From the NCBI RefSeq assembly GCF_000315625.1, contig NW_005434650.1:1-33418 (forward strand): a DNA stretch of 33,418 nt. Direction: 5' to 3'. Below, piece by piece: positions 11,001-23,000 of the stretch. Numbering within the stretch: the stretch's first letter is position 1; every line of letters starts with the position of its first letter. Source of the DNA: Guillardia theta CCMP2712 (taxonomy: Eukaryota > Cryptophyceae > Pyrenomonadales > Geminigeraceae). A program made the position numbers and the translations under genes. The notes under the pieces are model-generated. The model was not told the DNA's origin. It saw only the letters and a list, made by a program, of their open reading frames with translations, and ran no database searches.

Positions 11001-14000
11001 GGTTTGAAAAAGTCAACCAGTCCAGTGACACCAGATCTGCAAGAACAATCACCCCATCGTTTGTCCAGCTGAAAGTTGTTCGTGGTGGGACAGAACTGGG
11101 CGGTAGGAACAGGTGAAGTCCCAAAGAAGGGATCATTCTTGGTGGTGTTGATACAGGAAGTTGTCAGAGCGCCATTCCATTGAAAGGGGAAGACGCAGGA
11201 GCTCTCCGTCGACTTTGTTCCGTTCACGAAGGTAGCCCTCCATTCGCAAGACTGGGGCGCGACGCATGTAACGGTGGAAGCGTCGATGAACGTCGTCGGC
11301 GAGTAGGAATTGATTCCAAACACACACCTAATGGAGAGTCAGGAGGTCCAGGCACACGGATGTTCGACTTCACCATGCAGGGCTCTGTGAAAACCTTGCT
11401 CCAAAAAGGGTGATCACTGTCCCACCCGACAAGGGGCCACCGGACGGCTTGATCGACGTCAACTCCGGCCTGCTCATGTCGTACTGATACACGAGAGACT
11501 GCAGGCAATCGTTAGCGACTGAAGAAAGAAAGTCACAGAAAGCCTTACACTCGGTGGCAACTGGTAAAGATTCAAACCAAGTTTGACGTTGATGTTACAG
11601 AGGAGTTCAGTAGTCGAGGTACACTGTTGGATCGGAAGGGTGACGTCGGATGCAGTGGTTGTTGCCGTGGCATGCATCTGAGACAAGGACGTGAAGTCGT
11701 ACGAGCTCACGTTGTATCGCATCAAAGGGGTTGTGCAGATTGTCTGGAAACAGTTGCATGCACACTTCAACGGGAACTCCCAGGCAGCGGGCATGACGCA
11801 TCGGACTTCGTTCGGATTGATGTAGATCGCTTTTCGAGAAACAGAACCAGTGGTAATGGTTCCATCTGTTATCATCGAAGCTGTGGTCGGGTAGAATAGG
11901 CATGACAGTTGAGGTACATCAACGAATCCTTGCCCGCGAATGAGGAGGGTACCGCCTCCTCCTCCTGAACCCGTCGACGGGAACAAGGTTTCGATGATCG
12001 GGTTGGCAAAGGTGAAAAACAGAGTGTTGGAATACTCCGCCGGTTCGCCGTTCAAGGAGACCGAGACCGAGACTTGACCTGTTGACGTCACAGTGGCCGG
12101 GGCCATACACATGAACGAGTCGATGACGGTTGATTTGACATACTTTGCGAGAACAGCTTGATTGCCGAACTTGCAGTAGATCTTCGCTGGCAAGGAAGTT
12201 GACGAGCCGCACCCTTCACTCGAAAGTACTCCGAGTGGGAGGGGGAGCTGTTCGTTAGGTCCAGGGCATCCTCTGTACTGATCGAACAAGTTGTTGCCAT
12301 CGACTTGCACCAATGTCGGTAAGCCAATGCTGGCAGCCTCTGGTTTCATACGCAAAATCTGTCAAGCTTGTCAAGACCATGCAAGCAACAGGTGAGAAGA
12401 CTTACGCTCGGTCGTTGATGAAACAAATAGTAAGCGTTTGACAGGGTGATATCGCCGGCATTCAAGAGATAACCAAAGCCATTCACAATGCCGTGGAGAA
12501 TCAGGCCGAGCTTCGCCCTTGGTCTCGCGGGAATGATGTCAGGAACAATCGCCGGGGCTTGACAAAGAGCCATGGTTTCGTTTACGATGGTTGCTCGAGT
12601 ATACTTATTCGGCACATTCCAACGATCTGCAACAGGAGCAATGCTCTGGTAGTCAAAAATACACCAGGCAAAGTTTGAATTGCTGCTATCACAAGGAATA
12701 GATGCTGTCTTGTTGCAAAAGTCTTTGCCGATAACTGTGATGTTCGTTTGAGCATCATAGATCCCGTTGGTGGGAGACACAGCAAGCACGCTAGGACGCG
12801 AGATGAAAAGAACATTAACATTCTGAGTTCCACTGTTTCCGACGAAAGACTTCGAATCGAGGGCAATGGAAACATACACCAAACTTGGATACTTGAGAAC
12901 AGGGCTGTGAATAGGGCACACAAGAAACGTAAAAAGTCACGAAAGTCTCAAAGAAGCATATGCAGTTCATACCTGGTGCAAGATATTGAATACAACCCTC
13001 CATTTAGGGCAAAATCAGCAGGGACAATCACAGTGCTGTTCGGCACGGCCTTGCAAACGCCCTGAATGCACAACATGGACTGGAATTTGCACATCGCCTG
13101 CACAACAAGGTCAACATCCATTAGCTCTCTTGCAAATCTGGTATACCAGAGCGAAGGAGCTATCCACAATCGTAACAACGTCGCAACCGTTGCAAGTCCC
13201 AGCGATCAGTTCTGGTCCGATGGTCACAACCACTTGGCTTCGCTTCTCGCAAGAAGCTTGCAGGCCGCACAGCGTGTTGGCTGCATCGGTGATAAGACCT
13301 GCTCCCGCACCGCAGTTGGCTCCGCAGTCCTTGAGGATCCTTGAAGGGCTCCAGCTGTAGATTACCGGGGAGCGGTAGAAGAGGATGCTAGAGTTGGATG
13401 GTCCGCTGTAATACTGACCTCCATCTGTGCTCAGTTGAACGATCGTGTTGACCGGCATCTCAGTGCACTCCCCCGCGAACAGGCAGTCTGCGATCGAGGT
13501 ACAGAACGTGCTGTCCTTGGGTCCTCCTCGACAGAAGCGCATCCGAGGCAGGATGAATCGAACAGTTGCAGGGCAGATGTTGGTGTCGCCAGTTGCCGTT
13601 GGGTTCAAGATGATGTTCGGGGCGAAACAGAAACTCATTGCGGCAACAGCGCTGGTGTAGTTCACAGGGCAGCAGGTGTTGGGGTTCATTCCCTCAGCCA
13701 GGCAGCAATCGTTGGGTCCTGTGGGGTTCTCATTCGTTGGAAGGCAATCATCCCTGGAGCAGTATCCGTTGAATTGTGCGCAAGTTCCCACGGCTCCAAT
13801 GACTGAGTGAATCTGCGCGGGTATCCTAGGAATGTCGACGCGAGCGTTTATGACCGCTATCGAAACCCTCAGCATGTTCAAGCTGTGCATCTTGACAAAG
13901 TCAAGACAAGCACTGTTCTCCACTGGGACCTTCTGAACTTTCTGGAAAGTGGCATCGACGTAGAGTTCTCTGATTTGTGTGTCATATAGATCGGAGTCAA

Positions 14001-17000
14001 CTGGAGCTGAATTCGAAGTCAGATAAGCCGTAGAGAACGGTCTGTGGAAGGTGAAACTCGACGTGTAGGTAGTGAACAGCATTTCAGAGACATCTGTGAT
14101 CGAGGTATCTGGTGAGAACTGAAGTGTGACTGTGGATGTCTCAGCAGCTCCTCGAGTGGGGAGGGTACATCTATATTGAGTATCGCTGATGAAAGTCGCA
14201 TCTCTCACGCAAGGACCTGGTTGTTGTCCTTGGATCGTCATACAGGGCATTTCTGGAAACCTGCACTTGGCAGGCCTCGAGGAGTCGAACGAGCTGCCCG
14301 TGATCGTAACAGAAACTTCCGTCTCAAACAGGCCGTAGAGCGGAAAGAATGACACAGATGCAGGAACTTGGAAAAGATTGAATGATACCCCATTGGGGGG
14401 CAAAAAGGACAGGCCGTTATCAAAGGATATTTGAACCTTCATCGTGACTTGGTAGTTGCCCTGGAAGACATCTGAAGTGCCTTGGAACGTTGCCGTGCCG
14501 ATGGTGAATCCAATCGAATCAGCGGATATTGCTCCAGGAGCCAATGAGTCTGCTGGTGATGTTTTTTTATAGGTCGAGTCACCATTGACGATTCTCACGA
14601 CGAAGGTAGTGCTCTGGAAGGTTGTGTATGGGCTGATCAAAGACGACAAGCCAGTTCCGAGCAGCACAGGTGAGACAGCAAAATAAGCCGGGATCTGTCA
14701 GAATGGAGGTCAGGAACACAGGAGAAGAGTACACGAAAATACAAACCTGACTGGGTTGCATAGTTTGAATGTTCACGTTGTACACAGTGAAGTACACGGT
14801 CTTGACAGGAGTCTCGGGCACCGTCAAAGGTGTATCACATCCAGATGGTCCTGTTCCCCCTTGGAAGTAGTTGATCTTGATTGGGAGAAATTGACTGTTG
14901 TGGAAAGAAATGCACGTGTGATAGTTTCCGGCTAGAAGGGAGGGAGTAGTACCCTTCATCTTGACAATGCCATCGCAAAATCCTCTATCCTCCACAAGAG
15001 TAAGAGGTACATCATGACCATTGGAGCAACAAGAGTCTGCATTGAGCGGGTCGCACACTCCTGGAGATAGGCGATAGATGATGTTGGTTGGCACCAGCAA
15101 AGATCGGTTGTACAAGAAACAATTGATTCCCGTGGTGTCACCTTTGTTGCAACTTGCAAGCTGTATGAACGTATTAAATGTTTCAGTTTTGTTCTCGCCT
15201 ATGAGCGTGTTCTTTGAGGTTCCGAATTGTGTCATGAAGGTATCCGCAAAAGATTCGAAAGTCTTGTCTAATACAACAGGAGCATCATAGAACGTCAGAT
15301 ACTTATTCAGTGCAGTCGTCCAGTCGTAACCATTGAAACTGATAGAAATAGCAAAGAATCCAGGACCTTGCACACTCGTGTGAGGCAATCGCACGGAGAG
15401 CGTGTCTGGAGAGATGAACATCGCATCGCACGAGACCCCCCCGGTTGCACACTGTAAATGCAAACATCAGCGAATTATGAAATCAGGGAGAAGTGAAATA
15501 CCGAATCCACGTTCGAAGCACTGAGCGAGCAGTTGCACGTTCCGCCGATCAAACAAGATTGGGTTGCACACTGGCTCAGCCGACATAGAGTTTGGTTTCT
15601 GAGCTGCGGATCGGTTGGAGCATTCTGCAAGCGAACAGTGAACGTCAAGTTTTCTTTGGCAGGCGAGTTTCTCGGATACACGTCAACTACTCCAACATCT
15701 TTCTGATAGCTCAAGTCGAAGTAGCGACCCTGGACACACGTCAGAGCAGCAGGTATCAGAGTCTTTCCATACCTTCAACGCACGTGAAGTTAAAGTTGTC
15801 TCCGGGTTCGACATCAACTGATTGCCTGAAGCGTCACAAGTTGAGAGCACGGTAGAGGAGCAATCCTTGAAGCTCCGTCGCATTGCAGCAATGCTGACTG
15901 TGCTGTTGAAGTACCGCGATGCCCCAGTTGGAAACAGCTGATTCAGAGGAGGAGCGGCGCAAGAGTAGCATCTGTCGACATCGGCACTGATGGGGTTGTT
16001 GCCTCCGCAGCAAGTTGCGCTTGTGACGGTTGCATTCCGCAAGTAGTACTTACTTCCAGTGTCAAATTGGAAATGGAATACGCAGACCAATTCAAAGGTG
16101 AAACCAACCCACTTCTTATAGGATCTCAAGCCAAAATTCAGACTTGTACCTCCGCTCTCCTTGGCGGTTACCGGAATGTAAGAAATCACATCCGGAGTGT
16201 ACGGGCACAGCTCTCCAGTAAATCCAAATTCAGAGGTCAAGTTCCGAAAGATTCCTTGCGAATCCATACATATACAGTTTGCACACCCGACCGATGAGCT
16301 GTACAGCTGGTAAGTATAGTTGAAGAGGATGTCCGCAGCATCTTTCAGATACAACTCGATGGCAAGAGATGGTGGTCCATAAAGCAGATCTTGAAGCTTC
16401 AGGGGATTCCATATTTGATAGGAGAGAGCCGTGACATCGTTGTTCACGGGCGTAGCAGAAACCACGGTAGAGCAAGACGATGGCGCTGTGCAGCCGGTGT
16501 AAGTCACCTTCAACATCAGCGAGTAACATGGGGAGGAAGAATAGCAGAGGTCCTTTCCAAAGATGGTCACGGTCTGATTCGCCCCCAGAATTCCTCCAGT
16601 ATATGGACTGATCGAAAGGATCGTAGGATCTCTGTAGTATCTGAAGAGTGGCTTGCCGTTGGGAGACGAATAGTCGATAACTTGTACCCCATTCAAGGAG
16701 ACATACATATCGAAACTTTGATCAGCAGTTCCAGGGGGGGTTGTACAAGTGACCTGAGTGCTACTGACATACTGAGCAGGTATGAAAACAGTAGTAGAGG
16801 ATTTCAGGACACAAGAAAGGTTCGCATAGTTCCCAAAGTTCGTCCCCACAAGAGTGATCTTTGAGCCACCTGACGCTCTTCCCAAACTCGGTCTGACCGA
16901 GCTCACGGTTGGATAATTTACGATGGGAATGGAGAAGAGGGTGGAAAAGAAATCGACCCCGTTGAAGCTGATATCCATCAGCACTGTATCAACCGACTTC

Positions 17001-20000
17001 CAAGCGTCCTGAATAGCCGGGAGCGTGCATTGAATTTCAGTATCAGAGATATTTTGTCCTGTATTGTTGCCTTCATTCTCGACCCCTTGCAGCTGCATCC
17101 ATTTATATCTACATGTGACGGGAAGACCCTGAAACCCTGTTCCCAAGAACTTCATTGTCACTGAATCGGCAGTTACTTGCCGTACGTATGGATTAGTGCT
17201 ACTTGTTATTATAGCACTGTACACGAGAAAGTCTTTGTTCCCAAAGTAGAAGAATGGGGGATTTGGGAAGCTTACTCCGACATTGAACTGTTGGCGCTGA
17301 GTGATGCTCTTGCCATTGCTGTCCTCCAAGGGGTTTGGTGTAACAAAGCTGATCAAGTTCGTTGATGCAAGGTACCCGTTGCTGATTGTTATATTTGCAT
17401 CAGTACGACCAAAAATGAGCTGGAAGTTGTTGAGATCGAATGCTCCAACGGAACACTTGTCTTTGGTAAGCTGCGTGTAGGAGAGATTAACCTGGTTTGT
17501 CTCCTGGCATATACTTTGAGACAGTATGAAGTTATCAGCAAAACTCAGAAGCACATTGAAGCGAGACCCCCCATCCACAGGCCCAAGGGACGGTGAAATC
17601 GACTGAACGTTGTAGTATCTCAACATAAGGAACTCGTCGGAGAAGTCAGCGCCGTTGAAACTGAGCCGGACCTTGTCTGAAACTGGAGTAGACTGTGCTG
17701 GCGCTGTACAGATAGTCTGCGTCGAGGATACGAATTTTCCAGGACTTATGACATCTCCAATCGAACAGAAAACGCTGTCAGTGCTCGTGAAGAAGTTTCC
17801 AAAGACTGTCACTTGGTTTCCCCCTGAGATTCCAGCAAAGGGGTTAGCAAGCTTCGATAGCTGAGGGTATGGATAAAAGAAGAAATTGGTGTGTGTGAGC
17901 GAGAGCTGGGAGTCATCCTGTCCTTGCCCATTAGGCGACAGGAAGAGAGAAGCCAACGTGGAGTATCCGAGCTTCGACCCATCACCGAGATCAGGTGTAG
18001 AACAGGTGACGAAGTTTGTGCTCCTGAAGGTAGCAAGCGTCTCTAGTCGCGTTCCTAAACTCTGTAGGGACCGATCAAACGAGAAAGATTTCAAGGTCTA
18101 CAGTTACCGTAATAAAGACGCAAGCCATGCCTCCTGTGTTTCTGAAGGTGCTTGCCTTGACGGCGAGATTCATAGGATTTGTGGCTACATGACCAAGAGG
18201 TTAGGAAACAAGGAGCTTTCAACTAGAACTATCCTCACCTTCCAACATGATCGTAGTCCCACCGCTGGCTGGGCCGAGAGAAGGGTACGCCGAAGCAACA
18301 CCGTAGGGCAGAATGTATTGGAAGGGGCTGTTGCCAACGTAAGATTGGCCATCGATGGCAAGCTCGGTAGGGAAGATGGCTTCCATCCCGATCTTGAGCT
18401 GAGGACTGCGCGGAAAACACGAATCAACATGAAAAGATATCTCTTGCAAGATTCAAAGATCACCTCCTACAGGTGATCACTGTATTGCTGAAGACTTGAA
18501 CTTGCCGTGAGACCTGTTTTGTGGAACTTACAATCTGAAAGAGCGGTATGAAATCGAAGAAATACCGCTGATCCAAAGCGGCATGAAGGCCATTGATTGA
18601 GTGTAGTTGGGCATGATGGAGAGGAAAAGTTATATCCGGTCAGAGTGATCCATGTACCTCCTGCAGCGCCAAAGTCAAACATTCTGAAAAGCGGAGCAGA
18701 AAAAGACAGCACCTCCAACAAATCCAGCAGAGGGTGTGATTGACACGAGGGTTGGAACAGGCACAGTATGAAAGAAGACTTTCGGCAACCCAGTCCTGGT
18801 CAGAAGGTGAGATACTTCGTTCTCAAGAGCAGCACCTCACATGTCGTGCCAGGGACCCTCGGTCGAGTCCCATTGCCCGTAGAAGTAATTCTAAGGTAAA
18901 TGTCAACAAACCGTATCCTTCGAGGCAGAAAGCAGGGACTTGTTACTGACCTGCCCTCCAATCGGAGGAAGGTACACCTTCAAGCAGGTTGGACAACCAA
19001 GACTGAGGCATATTAGGCAACAGAACAACTCAATAGTAGTTGAGTATACCTGCCGCATTCGCATGCATCCAAACTGAGGGAAAAATCTGTTGCTTCAAGA
19101 AAGATATCTTTGGGCGGAGCCGGACACTCCAGGGCTCCAGTCAAGCTGCTCGACTGATATGCGGGGGTATGGTATGCCCACCACTGAGTCAACTTGTCGT
19201 TCGATGTTGTACCAGTCGATTCTGCAACTCGACCGAACCTGAAGAACATGGTCAGATCGTCTTTCGTCCAAGCATCATGTAATAATTGACCTGCAATATG
19301 GCGTCAAAATCTGGTCGCTCAATGTTGGGATAATCAAATTATCTCCTTTCACAGTTACGATTGCTTTGCCAAGGACAGGAACGCAAACAGGATCGATGCT
19401 AAGGACGGCGTACGTGAAGAAGGTTGCTCCCACATTCTCAAACTGGTATCCATTCGAGCTCGTGTAAACCACGAGATTCTTGGCACGTTTCATCTGTGGC
19501 ACGGGACATTGGATAGTGGCGATGTTGATGAAGCTTCCTTGAGACTGACACTGATCATCCAGGGAAACAGGGTCATAGAACTGACAGGTGAAGATTCCAT
19601 TTTGCGGGAAGTATGAACCTGTGATTGTGATCTGCGATAACGGTAAGAGGGTGAGCGATTCAGGAGGGAGAACTCACTGTAGTTTGTCGGTTGATGTCTT
19701 GTGGGCCCCGATTCAAACCAATCGGGCGGAGCGGTGAATAACTAGGATTGAGCCTTTGAGTCTTCACCTCAGGGGTGTAATACTCAAAGTTGGCTGTACT
19801 TCCCTCGATGACTATGTCAGATCCACGGATCACTACCGATCCAGCCGTTGCGCCATCGATAGTGACACATTGCGTTCCCGCATAGTCGGCCTGAGGAGAC
19901 ATGCAGCTGAGCTTGTCTCCATCATTGTAATAGTCATAGAAATTTAGTTCCATCGGGGCCTTTCCAATCTTCCCATTCACACTTGCAATCTGCGCAGATC

Positions 20001-23000
20001 AATCAGTTAAGTTGGCTCAAGTAAGGTCTGCTGTCTGCTCAAACCAGCCATCCGTTGATTCCTCTTGGATCGCAAGGATTGCAGCCGTATACGATGACAT
20101 CGTCTCCGATCTTCGATCTCATCAGCAACCTTCATCGCACAATCTAACGAGTTTACCCTCAGGTCAAGAACCCCAGGAGTGTATTGGTAGAATCTTGACT
20201 CAGGAGTGTAATCCCGGACCACAGTCGCTCTCCAAACCTGTTACCTCAAGGTTAAAGATTGAAAGGACAAAAGATGGCTAGAATCTCACAATTTGGGTCG
20301 TTCGAACATCGACCTGCGGGTCGCTGCATGAGTGAAAGTTGCAGTACAAGGTTGTGCTGTTCGGAGCATTTTGCCAGTCCACGATAAGATTATTCCATGC
20401 GATTACTCTTTCCAACGCAGCGCCATTGAGTGTGATGGGTGTCATTCCCACTACTGGACCAACTTTGGGTGAGATGCTTGAGAGGGAGTAAGTTGGAGGC
20501 CTTGCGCAGTCTGTGTCCTCGTAACTGCAAATCACAAGTCAGGAGGAGCTTCTGTTTCAGCATGGTACATCATCACCTCAAACCATTCTGCACTGTACAA
20601 ATACAAACTTTGTTGGCACCGCTCGTTCCACAAATTCCTTTGTTGTTGCATTCGATCACTTCATTCTGTGGGCTGACTTTGCCGGGACATTTCGCAGTCT
20701 CGCAGTACTCCCCCACGTAGATCGCCGAGCGACCTCTGTCACACGTACAGACACCAGGACAGTCTGCCCCACCGCATGCGCCGGGTCCTCCTGAACAGAA
20801 ACCATGACCGCTACATGACATGTTGTTGAGACCTGTGGAAGATGCTCAGTCATGAAGATTCATGAGGCAAACAACTTCACCGCTGCAGACGGCTGGCCGC
20901 GAACAATTCATCCCACTCCATCCTTCATCGCAAATGCATCCCAACGAAGAACAAAGTCCATGACCCGAGCAGACCTGAATCGGCTTAGTGTAATCTCCAT
21001 TTTGGTAAATTCTGCTGTCTGCACACATATCAATCTCGCACTCTTCTCCTCTGTATCCTGCTTCACAATTGCAAAATCCACAGATACGTTTTCCCCTTCT
21101 GTTGCAATCAACAAGTATGGAACAGTCTGCGCCCTCAAAGTTCTTGTAACAAACACACGTTCCATTGTGCGTACAAGCTCCATGACCCGAGCACCCGGAT
21201 GGGCACAAGGAAATCTCACAGGCGCTTCCAGAATATCCTGCATCGCAGAAGCAAGTGCCATCGCTCTGGCAAACACCTCGAGATGAACAACCACTTGGAC
21301 ATGACAGTTTCGAACAGTCTTCTCCTGACCATCCAGGCGAACAAGCGCAAGATGTATTTGCGCAGATTCCATGACCAGAACAGCCAGCTGGGCAAAAGGT
21401 AATTGGTACACTGCAATCACTCGATGTGAACCCCTGATCGCAAATGCAGGTCTGGTTGGCACAAACTCCATGTCCGGTACAGTTGTTGAGGCATTTGAAG
21501 TCATACTGACACGAATCGCCCCACCAACCAGGATCGCACAAGCACGTACCCGATTGACACATGCCTCTCGCGTTGCAATCCATCGGACAAGACAACGAAA
21601 TAGATGATATTTGGATGGAACAGTCAATGCCAACGTATGAAACGTCACACAGACACATTCCATTGGCAGAACATGCTCCATGCCCAGAGCATCCCATGGG
21701 ACAGATCGATGTGGTATTGACTGCTGATGGGATGAGACCGTTGACTGGCATTGACAGCTCACAATATATTCCTGTGTAGCCAGGATCGCAAACACAGGTA
21801 GTGCTGTTAACGCACATCCCTCTACTTGTACAGTTCAGGTTGCAGCTGTCATAGACCATGGGTGTGTCGCAAATAATACCAACCCAACCTTGATCGCATA
21901 GACAAGTATTATTTTGTGTGCATGTCCCTCTGTTGCTGCAGTCTGCTGGGCATCCATTAGCTGATGCTAGACTGCAGTCTTGTCCAACCCAAGTAGGATC
22001 ACAATTACATGTGCCTGCCACCAACAAAGTTTAGAGGAATCATGACTAGAGCATGCATTTACCATTCTGACAGGCTCCATGTCCAGAGCAATTACCAGGA
22101 CATCCACCAGAGAGAATAGCGCTGGTATCGGTATACAAATTCAACAACATGTTTTCACAAAACATGCCTCCATATCTGCAGCAAGTAGCCGTCAGAACCG
22201 CAAATTTGCTCGACAGTGAAATAGGCTCCTCACCCGAATTCGCATGCACAACTGAAATTATTACCAGTCCCGACACACTGACCATGTCCACTGCAATTAG
22301 TGATACACGATCCCGTCATCTGTATGGGAGTACACGAACAACTGCCATTCGATCCGGAACCAACGTATCCAGCACTGCAGTTTTGGCTGCAAAGGAACAG
22401 CGAATCGACCAGGCTACAATCACCTCCGGTCCAACCCAAGTCACAGGCCTGCACAAACAAATTCATAAGCGTGAAGAGGCACATGAAATAAGATAGACTT
22501 ACGCAGACTCCGTTCATGCAAGATCCATGATATGAGCAGGATGACGGACAGGTATCGTTGGTTTGCCATTGAAGGGAACAGTCTGTTGAATACCATCCAG
22601 CTGTACACTCGCATACAGATCCATCAATACAAGCACCATGGCCACTGCAATTTCTTTGGCTGCGGGGGAATTACCAGAACATTACGGAAAGTTTCAAAGG
22701 AAATACCATGCAGTGGTAGTCAACTTTGCCATTTCGCATGCTACTCCCATCCACCCCATATCACAAAGACAAGAAGCATTCTGTCCAGCTTGTTTGATGC
22801 AACTCCTGCGCATTGTTCGAAGATCAGAAGAAGTCTCTTTCCTTGAAGATTTTGTTGCTTTACCCATGAATGCAAGGAGGAACGCAGGAGTCTATTATTT
22901 CACAGCTCGCACCCGTGTAACCCGATTGGCAACTGGAAATCAGGCCAGTCATAGGAAATCAAAACGTCAGCTTTTGACACTTGGCCTTTTATCCTTGTTC